In this document: positions 22,567 to 30,448 of the stretch, in pieces
Numbering within the stretch: position 1 is the first letter of the stretch
How the letters are laid out: every line of letters begins with the position of its first letter
Origin: an uncultured Collinsella sp.
GTDB lineage: Bacteria > Actinomycetota > Coriobacteriia > Coriobacteriales > Coriobacteriaceae
Direction of reading: 5' to 3'
NCBI GenBank assembly: GCA_900544995.1
Contig: UQXC01000020.1
Coordinates: 1-31,511, forward strand
Length of the DNA: 31,511 nt
Translations under genes and position numbers: made by a program
Notes under the pieces: model-generated
Seen by the model: the letters and a program-made list of their open reading frames with translations, nothing else
Told to the model about the DNA's origin: nothing
Databases searched by the model: none

Positions 22567-23109
22567 GTGGCAGATCTGTATTTGGTGCGGCATGGGCAGA
22601 CTGAGCTCAATGTGCAGAGCATTTTGCAGGGCTGGCACGATTCGCCGCTTACGGCGCGCGGGCGCGAGCAGGCGCTGACGGCGCGTACGGCGTTTGCGGC
22701 GCGTGGCGTGGCCTTTGATCATGTGTATTCCTCGCCGTTGGGCCGGGCGCGGCATACGGCCGAGCTTATCGTTGGCGAGGGCCGTTCCATAGAGCTGGTC
22801 GATGACCTGCGTGAGTGGCATTTTGGCTCGCTGGAGGGCACATCAAATCGCGAGATGCCGCCGCAGCCCTGGGGAGATTATCCGGTTGCCTTTGGTGGCG
22901 AGTCGGAAAGTGAGCTTCGCGCACGTATGGTCGCGGCGCTGTCCCGCATCATGGCCAGGCCGCAGCACGACTGCGTGCTGGCGGTTTCCCACGGCTCAGC
23001 CTGCCAGGAGTTTCTTGAGTATGTGACTGGCGAGGGAGAGCTGCCCGACAACGGTGCCGTGCTTCATTTTGGCTATTGCGACGGGGCGTTTTCGCTCTTG
23101 GGTTGGTAA
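22567..23109 (+). CDS. Histidine phosphatase family protein (first of tandem pair)
   Basis: This is a phosphoglycerate-mutase-like phosphatase. LVRHGQTELN (6-15) holds the phospho-accepting His9 in the RHG motif; the second catalytic His is in AVSHGSACQEF and the acid Glu in REWHFGSLEG. At 180 residues it is a compact form. It starts with GTG at 22567 behind a strong GAGGGGAGGG SD. It is followed after 17 nt by a related gene. The family acts on many phosphoesters, so the substrate is not assigned. Confidence 0.9.
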   Translation: MADLYLVRHGQTELNVQSILQGWHDSPLTARGREQALTARTAFAARGVAFDHVYSSPLGRARHTAELIVGEGRSIELVDDLREWHFGSLEGTSNREMPPQPWGDYPVAFGGESESELRARMVAALSRIMARPQHDCVLAVSHGSACQEFLEYVTGEGELPDNGAVLHFGYCDGAFSLLGW

Positions 23110-23126
23110 CGAACGAAAGGACCCCT

Positions 23127-23762
23127 ATGAATAAAGATCTGTATCTGGTCCGTCATGGACAGACGATATTCAACCTTAAGCGTATCATTCAGGGGTGGAG
23201 TGACTCGCCGCTTACGCAGTTGGGTTGCGACCAGGCGGCGCGCGCCGGCATGTTTTTACGTGCGCGCGGCATTGAGCCCGATCATGCCTACACCTCCACG
23301 CTTCACCGCACCGAGCAGACTATCGCCAACTTGTGGCCGGGCTTGGCGTACGAGCGCCTGGACGGTCTGCGCGAGTGGTTCTTTGGCGACTTTGAGGCCG
23401 AGCGCGTGATGCTTATGCCCGAGCGCCCGTGGCGAGATTTCTATCGTCAGTTTGGCGGCGAGGGCCAGATGCAGGTGCGTGAGCGCATGGTGGCGACGCT
23501 GACCGAGCTTATGCAGCGTCCGGACCATACGTGCGTGCTCGCGGTAAGCCATGGCTCGGCCATCAAGGAGTTTTTGGACCATACCAAGGGCGCGGTGGCC
23601 GACGAGCGCGATCGCGTTCCGGGCAATTGCTCGGTGCTGCACTTCGTGTTTGACGATGCGGCCGATACGTTTGAACTGGTCGAAGTCTTTACGCAGGAAG
23701 ACTACGCGCGCGAGCTGGGGCTTGAACCGCTCGTGGCTACTGCGGGTCCGCAGCGCGGATAA
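23127..23762 (+). CDS. Histidine phosphatase family protein (second of tandem pair)
   Basis: This 211-residue relative of the preceding gene shares LVRHGQT, IQGWSDSPLT, REWFFGDFE and AVSHGSAIKEFLD with it. His10 is in the RHG motif. It has a longer C-terminus (DTFELVEVFTQEDYARELGLEPL) than its neighbour. The ATG at 23127 follows GAAAGGA; an in-frame start at 23076 inside the previous gene is unlikely. The pair looks like a tandem duplication that has diverged. A strong hairpin ends the unit. Confidence 0.9.
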   Translation: MNKDLYLVRHGQTIFNLKRIIQGWSDSPLTQLGCDQAARAGMFLRARGIEPDHAYTSTLHRTEQTIANLWPGLAYERLDGLREWFFGDFEAERVMLMPERPWRDFYRQFGGEGQMQVRERMVATLTELMQRPDHTCVLAVSHGSAIKEFLDHTKGAVADERDRVPGNCSVLHFVFDDAADTFELVEVFTQEDYARELGLEPLVATAGPQRG

Positions 23763-23809
23763 CGCGAGCGTGGCGGCACGGGTCGCCGGCATAACTTCTC
23801 GACGCAAAA

Positions 23810-23846
23810 GGGGCGGAGATGCATGTACCTGCTGCATCTCCGCCCC
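23810..23846. terminator. Bidirectional terminator between convergent genes
   Basis: Arms ggggcggagatgca (23810-23823) and tgcatctccgcccc (23833-23846) form a perfect 14-bp stem with a 9-nt loop. On the minus strand it is followed by TTTTGCG, on the plus strand by tgttt. It lies between the second histidine phosphatase and the minus-strand DUF1015-like gene, serving both. Confidence 0.75.
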
Positions 23847-23890
23847 TGTTTGATGAGCTGCCGTTTTTTGTGCTGGGCGGTCTGGTCTTG

Positions 23891-24571
23891 CTAGAACCGT
23901 GCGATCTGGTGGGTGAGCAGACCCGTCGGAACCTGCGGCGCGCCGCCGCTGACCTGCGCGGCGGGGAAGAGCGCAGCTACGGCAAAGTTGAACGGCTCTT
24001 TGCCCGTGTAGGTGCCGGTGGAATGTGCATCGTCGGCCAGGAGCTGTGATGCCCCGACTAGTGCGGCAGCGTAGGTAGGGTCGTCGACCAGTGCCGGCTC
24101 CGGCGCCTGGTCGAGCATGGCGCGGATGGCCCCGACGGCGTCCTCGCGCTTGACCTCCCACACGCGGTGCGTAATGCCCGCGGGGTCGGTGACGGCGTAG
24201 AGCGAGGCGCCCTCTTTGGCAGCGCCCAGGATGATGTCCATGACGGGCGACGCCTCGTAGGCGAGCGACACGGGGCGCGGCTGAACTTTGAGTTCGGCGA
24301 TCGCGCGCGCGGCGGCCACGTCGGCGCTGGCGTCGCCCTTGCCGCCCGCAAGTACACTCGTCGGGCAGATCGCCACGACACCCGTCACACGTCCCGGCTC
24401 GCCCGAGCATTCGTACACGTAATACGCCGCACCCGGGTCCTTGAGCATCAGACCATCGGCAATGGCTTCGCGCAGGGCTTCGTTGTCACTCAGAATACTG
24501 CCCATTGCAGGCAGCGCCTCGAGCACGCGGTCCTGAGCCGGGCGGATGCAGGGAAACGGAAGTGCTTTCAT
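23891..24571 (-). CDS. Divergent DUF1015-like protein
   Basis: The start MKALPFPCIRPAQDRVLEALP matches the N-terminus of DUF1015 proteins (often 'KALRP'). KGDASADVAAARAIAELKVQPRPVSLAYEA and LYAVTDPAGITHRVWEVK follow in family order. Normal members are about 400 residues with an ADGHHR motif; this one is 226 residues, and the expected place reads LVDDPTYAAAL, with both His and the Arg gone. It then ends in a short unique region. DUF1015 genes are frequent neighbours of serA/serC, and this gene is in the serC-serA-M20 cluster, which supports the assignment. It lies 39 nt after the M20 gene. Function is unknown; it may have lost the parental activity. Confidence 0.6.
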   Translation of the reverse strand: MKALPFPCIRPAQDRVLEALPAMGSILSDNEALREAIADGLMLKDPGAAYYVYECSGEPGRVTGVVAICPTSVLAGGKGDASADVAAARAIAELKVQPRPVSLAYEASPVMDIILGAAKEGASLYAVTDPAGITHRVWEVKREDAVGAIRAMLDQAPEPALVDDPTYAAALVGASQLLADDAHSTGTYTGKEPFNFAVAALFPAAQVSGGAPQVPTGLLTHQIARF

Positions 24572-24610
24572 GGGCGGTCCTAACGCGCGAGTCGGTTTGT
24601 TCGCGGCTTA

Positions 24611-25831
24611 TTATGCCCCAACTTGGCCGCTCGCGTCCCAGAGCACGTTATTGGCGAGCGTGATTAGCACCTGCTGACAACGAACGATATCGGCGTGGGG
24701 CACATATTCGTTGGGCTTGTGCGCGAGCGCGAGCGACCCGGGACCGTAGCTCATGCAATTGCGGTTACCTGTCTTGCCGGCAATGACGGCGGTGTCGGTG
24801 TAGCCGGTAAAGAAGCCGACGGTCGTGTCCGCGTCCGTCACGTCATCGGCGGCACGCTTGAGCGCTGCTAGAAGGGGAGAGGTCGGATCGCGCTCGATAG
24901 CGGGGCGGTCGCCTGCCACGGTATAGCTTCCATGGCAGCCGGGAAGGGCGGCTTCGGCGCCGGCGATGGCCTGCTCTACCATGCGCTTCGCGACGGCCGT
25001 ATCGGTCGGCGGAGTCAGGCGCATATCGACCCAGACCTTGGCGCGGTCGGGCACGACATAGGGGCGATATCCGCCCTCGATTTGGCCAAACGTGATGGTC
25101 GAAGACCCCAGCTCATCGTGCGCGGGCAGCGCCACAAACGCGCGACGGAGCGAACACACGACCTCGGCCATGGCGGCGACGGCATCCGCGCCCTTCCACG
25201 GCTGGCTCGCATGCGCCGTCACGCCAGCCATTTCAATCTCGAACCACGTACGCCCCTTGTGCGCCACCTGGATCTGTCCGTCGGTGGGCTCGGTGTCCAG
25301 CACCCATTCGCGCGAACCGACCCAGCCGGCATCGATGGCTGCCTCGGAGCCTCGCATAAAGTCTTCCTCGTCGACCGAGCAGATGAGCGAAAAGCCGCGG
25401 CGGGGCAGCGCGCCATCCGCCGCCACGCGCTCGAGCGTATGGACCAGTGCGGCAATGGCGCAGGCCAGGCCACCCTTCATGTCGCAGGCGCCACGGCCAT
25501 AGAGTTTGTCGTTACGCACAACCGTTCCGAGCGGCGGAATGTCCGCGTTCCAGCCATCGCCCAGTGTAACGGTATCCATATGGCAGATGTAGACCAGACG
25601 CGGTTCGTCGCTTTGGCCCGGCACGGTGACCATAAGGTTGCGGCGCCCGGGGAGTACTTCGAGCTCTGCAATCTGCACGGCATCGAGTACCGGATGGCTC
25701 AGCTGCGCCAACCGTTCCTCAACCAACGCTTTGATATAGCGTTCAATCTCGCCCTCATACGCACCTGGGTCGGAACTGTCGATCCGCACGAGCCCTTGCG
25801 TAAGCCGCCAAGCAAAATCAGTATCAACCAT
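24611..25831 (-). CDS. M20 family metallopeptidase (ArgE/DapE/ACY1 type)
   Basis: This is a di-zinc amidohydrolase. Metal and catalytic residues are visible: His84 in YICHMDTV, bridging Asp117 in GACDMKGG, Glu155/Glu156 in VDEED, Asp179 in LDTEPT and His371 in AHKPNEYV. The dimerisation domain lies at about 190-300 (VTAHASQPWKG). I chose the ATG at 25831 behind GAGGTGCC; an in-frame extension to 25978 passes through intergenic sequence. The 406-residue length is typical. Substrates in the family include N-acyl amino acids and peptides; none can be assigned. It lies between serA and the DUF1015-like gene. Confidence 0.9.
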   Translation of the reverse strand: MVDTDFAWRLTQGLVRIDSSDPGAYEGEIERYIKALVEERLAQLSHPVLDAVQIAELEVLPGRRNLMVTVPGQSDEPRLVYICHMDTVTLGDGWNADIPPLGTVVRNDKLYGRGACDMKGGLACAIAALVHTLERVAADGALPRRGFSLICSVDEEDFMRGSEAAIDAGWVGSREWVLDTEPTDGQIQVAHKGRTWFEIEMAGVTAHASQPWKGADAVAAMAEVVCSLRRAFVALPAHDELGSSTITFGQIEGGYRPYVVPDRAKVWVDMRLTPPTDTAVAKRMVEQAIAGAEAALPGCHGSYTVAGDRPAIERDPTSPLLAALKRAADDVTDADTTVGFFTGYTDTAVIAGKTGNRNCMSYGPGSLALAHKPNEYVPHADIVRCQQVLITLANNVLWDASGQVGA

Positions 25832-25906
25832 AGGCACCTCACAGATAGTTAGGTCAACATACAGATTGTATGCCAAGAAGCGGCTCGGTGCATTTAATGG
25901 AGGGCT

Positions 25907-25946
25907 CACAAAAACGGGGACGCCTCTCGTGCGAAAGGCGCCCCCG
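25907..25946 (-). terminator. Intrinsic terminator after serA
   Basis: On the minus strand an 11-bp GC-rich stem (25946-25936 with 25925-25915, one mismatch) is followed by GTTTTTGTG. It lies 60 nt past the serA stop and about 80 nt before the M20 start, so the M20 gene probably has its own promoter. Confidence 0.75.
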
Positions 25947-25964
25947 CGGGCATTCAATGTCAGC

Positions 25965-25995
25965 GACGGGCAGGCCACATGGGGAACTGCCCGTC
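25965..25995. repeat. Hairpin just after the serA stop
   Basis: Arms gacgggcag (25965-25973) and ctgcccgtc (25987-25995) pair perfectly with a 13-nt loop. It precedes the serA terminator. The loop length equals that of the REP-like family, but the GTCCC core is absent. Confidence 0.5.
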
Positions 25996-26008
25996 AGGTC
26001 AGCCGGCG

Positions 26009-27172
26009 CTATTTGATCACGCGCACGCGATACATCGACGGAATCTGCTTGAGCGCCTCGATGGTGCTGCTGTCCAGGTGCTCGTCGGTGTCGAACATGG
26101 TGTAGGCGTTCTCGCCGGCAGACTCGTTGGTCATACGCTGCACGTTGGCGTTGTCCTTGGCGAGAATGGCCGTGATCTGGCCGATCATGTTGGGCACGTT
26201 GGCATGCAGGCAGGCAATGCGGCTTGCGGCGCGCGCCTTGCCCATGCTGCAGGCAGGATAGTTGACGCTGTGCGCGATATTGCCGTTCTCCAGGTAATCC
26301 TTGAGCTCGCTGATGGCCATGTCGGCGCAGTTGGCCTCGGCCTCGCCGGTGCCGGCGCCCGAGTGTGTGGTGATAAACGTATTGGGCATCTTGACGGTCT
26401 TGGGCGTGGCAAAGTCGCAGCTAAACCAGCTGAGCTTACCCGCACGCAGGGCGGCGTCGACGGCGTCCTCGTCAATGATGGTCTCGCGCGCGTAGTTGAT
26501 GAGCACGGCGTCCGGGGCCAGCAGGTTGATCTGCTCGGTGCTGATCATGCCGATGGTGTCTGCCTTGCTGGGCACGTGCACGGTGAGGTAGTCGCAGCCG
26601 CGGCACAGATCCTCGAGCGTGCCCACGCGCTGCACCTCGCGGCTCAGCACCCACGCGTGCTCGACGGAAATGAACGGATCGTAGCCGTAAACGTCCATGC
26701 CCAGATCGACGCAGGCGTTGGCGACCTTGGAGCCCACGTTGCCCAGACCGATGACGCCGATGCGCTTGCCCTTGAGCTCGCGGCCCACAAAGGCCTTCTT
26801 GGCCTTCTCGGCATCGACCTGGATCTCGGGGTCGTCGGCGTTGTCGCGCACCCAGTTCATCGACTGCACTACGCCGCGGCTCGAGAGCACCAGCATGCCC
26901 AGGACAAGCTCCTTGACGGCGTTGCTGTTGGCGCCGGGGGAGTTAAAGACGACGACGCCCTTCTTGGCGTACTCCTCGACGGGGATGTTGTTGACGCCGG
27001 CGCCGCAGCGGGCGATGGCGCGGATGCCCTCGGGCAGCTCGTAGCCGTGCAGGTCGGTCGAGCGCATCAGGATCGCGTCGGCCTCCTCGGCGGTGCTTAC
27101 AAACTCGTAGCCCTCGCCAAACTCGACTTTGCCGTCTTTAGTGATGTCGTCGATGGTTTTGATCTTGCGCAT
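26009..27172 (-). CDS. serA: D-3-phosphoglycerate dehydrogenase
   Basis: This catalyses the first step of serine synthesis (3-phosphoglycerate to 3-phosphohydroxypyruvate, NAD). The 387-residue short form has the NAD motif GLGNVGSKV (142-150), catalytic Arg229 (NYARETIIDED), His270 (FITTHSGAGTGEAE) and a C-terminal ACT domain (about 318-387). I cannot place the usual catalytic Glu: the expected segment reads SCDFATPKTV (251-260). The short bacterial form often differs here. The SD AAGGAG is clear. It is 69 nt downstream of serC and shares its operon; gcccgc/gcgggc (27226-27242) forms a small hairpin at the serC stop. Confidence 0.93.
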   Translation of the reverse strand: MRKIKTIDDITKDGKVEFGEGYEFVSTAEEADAILMRSTDLHGYELPEGIRAIARCGAGVNNIPVEEYAKKGVVVFNSPGANSNAVKELVLGMLVLSSRGVVQSMNWVRDNADDPEIQVDAEKAKKAFVGRELKGKRIGVIGLGNVGSKVANACVDLGMDVYGYDPFISVEHAWVLSREVQRVGTLEDLCRGCDYLTVHVPSKADTIGMISTEQINLLAPDAVLINYARETIIDEDAVDAALRAGKLSWFSCDFATPKTVKMPNTFITTHSGAGTGEAEANCADMAISELKDYLENGNIAHSVNYPACSMGKARAASRIACLHANVPNMIGQITAILAKDNANVQRMTNESAGENAYTMFDTDEHLDSSTIEALKQIPSMYRVRVIK

Positions 27173-27241
27173 GGAAAACTCCTTAGCAGGTTTGTCTAAA
27201 ACAAGTGGTTTGAAGTGGCTGGCCGGCCCGCGGGTTGCGGG

Positions 27242-28366
27242 CTAGTTAGATCGCGGACTCAAACCATGCTGCGCTTCGAAGTCCTTCATGTACGAGGCCA
27301 GCGCCTGCACGTCTTCCATGGTTACGGCGTTGTAGACGCTGGCGCGCATGCCGCCCACCAGACGATGGCCCTTGACGTTTTGAATCTGGTGATCGGCCGC
27401 GCCTGCGACAAAGGCCGCGTCAAGCTCGGCGTCGCCGGTGCGGAAGGTGACGTTGGCGATGGAGCGACTGTCGGCCTGCGTGGTGCCATGGAACAGCTCG
27501 CTGTGCTCGAGCAGGTCATAGAGCAGGTTGGCCTTGGCCCAGTTGCGCTCGGCCATGGCGGCAAGTCCGCCGGTCTCCTCGACCCAGTGGAATACCTTGC
27601 CGCACACGTAGATGCCAAAGGTGTTGGGCGTGTTGAGCATGGAGCCCTTGGCGGCCTGGGTCTTAAGGTCCATGTACTGCGGCGTCTGCGCAAAGGCGGG
27701 GCCGTCGGCGATGAGGTCGTCGCGCACGATGACCACGGTCACGCCCGCGGCACCGGCGTTTTTCTGCGCGCCGGCGTAAATGAGCCCGTAGCGCTCAACG
27801 TCGAGCGGCTGCGACAGAAAGCAGCTCGAGACATCGGCGACCAGCGGCACGTCGCCACAGTTGGGCAGCTCATGGTACATGGTGCCAAAGATGGTGTTGT
27901 TCTGGCAGATGTAGACGTAGTCGAGCCCGTCGCCCGCGGTCTCGGCGGCAATGCGCGCGTTGATGTCGGCCATGGTGGGTATGCGGTCGAAATTGGTGTC
28001 CTCGGAACTCGCGAGCAGCACGGCCTCGCCGTACTTGGCGGCTTCTTTGTATGCCTTGTTGGCAAAGTTGCCGGTCACGATGTAGCCGGCGCGGCCGCGG
28101 CGCATGAGATTCATGGGGATGCCCGCAAACTGCAGCGTGGCGCCGCCCTGCAAAAACAGGACGCGGTAGTTGTCAGGGATGCTCAGCAGGCGGCGCAGGG
28201 TTGCCTCGGCGTCGTCGATGATCTGCTGGTACATGCTAGATCGATGGCTCATCTCGAGCACGGACATGCCGCAACCGCGGTAGTCCATCATCTCGTCGGC
28301 GATCTCGGCGAGCACGCTTGTGGGCAGCGCTGCCGGGCCAGCTGAGAAGTTGTGCACACGTGCCAT
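27242..28366 (-). CDS. serC: Phosphoserine aminotransferase
   Basis: This PLP enzyme converts phosphohydroxypyruvate to phosphoserine, the step after SerA. Visible are NFSAGPAALP at the N-terminus, MSVLEMSHRS (34-43), LQGGATLQF (72-80), the PLP-contact Asp178 in ADVSS, and the PLP-binding Lys202 in YAGAQKNAGAAG. The HRLVGGMRASVYNA segment near the C-terminus binds substrate phosphate. The 374-residue length fits the family. The SD AGGGGG is 10 nt from the ATG. It is first in serC-serA. No serB is in the window; a histidine phosphatase or HAD phosphatase elsewhere could do that step. Confidence 0.95.
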   Translation of the reverse strand: MARVHNFSAGPAALPTSVLAEIADEMMDYRGCGMSVLEMSHRSSMYQQIIDDAEATLRRLLSIPDNYRVLFLQGGATLQFAGIPMNLMRRGRAGYIVTGNFANKAYKEAAKYGEAVLLASSEDTNFDRIPTMADINARIAAETAGDGLDYVYICQNNTIFGTMYHELPNCGDVPLVADVSSCFLSQPLDVERYGLIYAGAQKNAGAAGVTVVIVRDDLIADGPAFAQTPQYMDLKTQAAKGSMLNTPNTFGIYVCGKVFHWVEETGGLAAMAERNWAKANLLYDLLEHSELFHGTTQADSRSIANVTFRTGDAELDAAFVAGAADHQIQNVKGHRLVGGMRASVYNAVTMEDVQALASYMKDFEAQHGLSPRSN

Positions 28367-28501
28367 CTTCTAGTTCCCCCTCGTAGTCGTTTGAACGTTC
28401 GGGATACTTTAGCACAGTGGAGCGCCAGGCGCGACCGCATCACGGTAAAACTCGACTACGCCGCTATGATTTACAGGATGGTTACATGGGGGAGGGGTGC
28501 T

Positions 28502-28576
28502 TTACTCCTCAGGCAAATCCGAATCTGCGAGCGAAGGCATGAGGTTCTCTAGGCGCTTGATCTCTTCGTCGCAAAT
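28502..28576 (-). CDS. Possible 24-residue ORF with perfect SD but an ATT start
   Basis: Directly after the antiporter stop the minus strand has AGGAGGT, then six bases after AGGAGG the codon ATT opening MCDEEIKRLENLMPSLADS... to a TAA. An in-frame TAG stands just before the ATT, so no ATG/GTG/TTG start is available in this frame. The encoded peptide is charged and helical. ATT starts are rare. It may be a decayed gene, a fossil C-terminus, or nothing. A TTG start in another frame gives an Arg-rich peptide with no better support. Confidence 0.2.
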   Translation of the reverse strand: MCDEEIKRLENLMPSLADSDLPEE

Positions 28577-28593
28577 TAGCTACCTCCTGGCCG

Positions 28594-30195
28594 CTACGTT
28601 GACAGCGTGGCGATGACGGCTTCGTCGCCGGCGTATATGAGGGTGTTGCCATCGGGGATGATCGTCTGGCCTTCGCGCTTGAGCATCACCACAATAAACG
28701 GGTGCTTGCCTTGCGGCACATCGCGCAGGCGCTGGCCGGCCAGGCGACCGTGGGGCGTCACGGTGACCTCGCGCAGCGTAACCTCGGCACGCTCTTCGAA
28801 CGTTGGGGCGGCCATCACCAGCAGATCACCTTCCTGGATCACGGTGTCGCCATTGGGCAGTACCGGGTGCGCCCCGTCGCGCAGCACCAGGACAACGAGC
28901 ATATCTGTGGCGCTGCCAATGTCCGCGAGCGAGCGTCCGGCAAACGGATGTCCAGCGCCCACCTTGAGCTTTACAAACGACATGCCGTCCTCGTCGCGGT
29001 AGTCGTTAAAGGTGCGGCGCACGTCGCCGGTCGAATCGATCATATCGAGCTTCTTTGCCACCGCCGGCAGCAGCGAGCCCTGCACCACAATGCTCGACAC
29101 GGCAATCACAAATACCAGGTCAAACAGGTCGTGACCGCCAGGAACGCCGGCCACCACGGCAAAGAGACTAAAGACGACCGAAGCTGCTCCGCGCAGGCCC
29201 GCCCAGCTAACGAGCGCGACCTGGCGGGGGTTCGTCTTAAAGGGAGCCAGAAGCACGCTGACGGCGATGGGACGGCTCACGAAGAGCATAAATGCCATGA
29301 GCGCCAGGCCCGGCAGCAGCATCTGCGGCAGGCGCGCGGGCGTCACGAGCAGGCCGAGCAAGAAGAAGATCGTCATCTCTGCCATCTCGGTGAGGGTGTC
29401 AAAGAAGTGCGCCATCTCGACTTTGCCGGTGATGTCACTGGCGCCCAGCACAATGCCGGTCAGGTATACGGCCAAAAAGCCGTTGCCGCCCAGGTAGCTC
29501 GGCAGCGCGTAGGCGACGATGGCCACGGCGAACAAAAAGATGGTCTGCGCGCCCTCGGCCGTTGCGTGCGCGCGTTCAATCAGGCGACCCGCCGCCCAGC
29601 CGATGGCAAGGCCCAGGCCCGCGCCCAGGATAATCTGCTTGGCCAGCAGTGTGGGAATGTTGATGTCGCCGCCGGCCGCGAGTGTGGCGAGCACGGCGGT
29701 GAGCATGTAGGCGACGGGGTCGTTGGAGCCCGATTCGACCTCGAGCAGCGAGTCGGTGCCGCCCCTCAGCGAAAGGCCGTGCTCGCGCAGCACGCTAAAG
29801 ACGCTGGCCGCATCGGTGGATGCTACGACCGAGCCCAGCAGTAGACCGCCGATCCAGTCGAAGCCCAGCACAAAGTGGGCGAACACGCCGGTGATGCCGG
29901 CAGTGATGACGACGCCGAGCGTGCTCAGCAACACCGCGGGCACGGAGACGGGTTTGGCACGGTCGATATTGGTGTTAAAGCCGCCGTAGAACATGATGAA
30001 CAGCAGCGCCGTGCTGCAGACGGTTTCGGTAAGCGCAAAGTCGCTAAAGTCGATATGCGCCGGGCCGTTGACGCCCAGCAGCATGCCGAGCGCGATAAAG
30101 ATGAGCAGGGTGGGGAAGGGGAGTTTTTTGCCGACGGGTTTGATGGTCAGGCACAGAATAATAACGAGGCCGATAAAGAGAAGGATCTGGTTCAT
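28594..30195 (-). CDS. CPA1-type K+/H+ antiporter with two TrkA-C domains (NhaP2/CvrA-like)
   Basis: This 533-residue membrane antiporter exchanges K+ (or Na+) for H+. About 12 membrane segments fill residues 1-390. The ion-site Asn158-Asp159 lies in EVESGSNDPVAY, preceded by the STDAASVFSVLR helix; SWAGLRGAASVVFSL is the third conserved segment. Two cytosolic RCK_C (TrkA-C) repeats follow, about 410-475 and 477-533, each ending in a GDxxxxxA strand, like NhaP2. These usually sense a ligand such as a nucleotide. The SD (GGAG) is 12-13 nt from the ATG, somewhat far. Divergent from the phosphoesterase at 30449. Confidence 0.9.
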   Translation of the reverse strand: MNQILLFIGLVIILCLTIKPVGKKLPFPTLLIFIALGMLLGVNGPAHIDFSDFALTETVCSTALLFIMFYGGFNTNIDRAKPVSVPAVLLSTLGVVITAGITGVFAHFVLGFDWIGGLLLGSVVASTDAASVFSVLREHGLSLRGGTDSLLEVESGSNDPVAYMLTAVLATLAAGGDINIPTLLAKQIILGAGLGLAIGWAAGRLIERAHATAEGAQTIFLFAVAIVAYALPSYLGGNGFLAVYLTGIVLGASDITGKVEMAHFFDTLTEMAEMTIFFLLGLLVTPARLPQMLLPGLALMAFMLFVSRPIAVSVLLAPFKTNPRQVALVSWAGLRGAASVVFSLFAVVAGVPGGHDLFDLVFVIAVSSIVVQGSLLPAVAKKLDMIDSTGDVRRTFNDYRDEDGMSFVKLKVGAGHPFAGRSLADIGSATDMLVVLVLRDGAHPVLPNGDTVIQEGDLLVMAAPTFEERAEVTLREVTVTPHGRLAGQRLRDVPQGKHPFIVVMLKREGQTIIPDGNTLIYAGDEAVIATLST

Positions 30196-30344
30196 GGATG
30201 GTGTCCGCTCCTGGGTGGTTGGCGTGGCACGGTCAGTTGTTTGCGGTTATTTGTACCCAAAGATGGTGGGTTTATGGGGTTGGATTGCGGGCGTGCGCGA
30301 TATCGTCATAGACGGCAGTCGTCTTTGCCTCTGCTCGGAAACCC

Positions 30345-30401
30345 TTTCCAGCTTTATTGCAACGGAGTACAATGGGTAACGTTTAAGTTCAACTTGAAGT
30401 T
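30345..30401 (+). promoter_or_regulatory. Phosphoesterase promoter with triple alternating half-site
   Basis: TTTCCA (30345-30350) and TACAAT (30368-30373) stand 17 nt apart. Just past the expected start site is aagtt-c-aactt-g-aagtt (30385-30401): three 5-bp half-sites in alternating orientation, giving two overlapping perfect palindromes. This could be an operator. A hairpin ttgcgg/ccgcaa (30406-30430) then precedes the SD. Confidence 0.45.
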
Positions 30402-30448
30402 TTAGTTGCGGTGCCGGGCTTCGGCCGCAATGCAAGGAGAGGCGTACC

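Noticed and set aside
25979..28345. Long plus-strand open frames opposite serA and serC (about 406 and 376 codons)
   Set aside because: Antisense shadows of two well-recognised enzymes; no SD at the starts and low-complexity translation.
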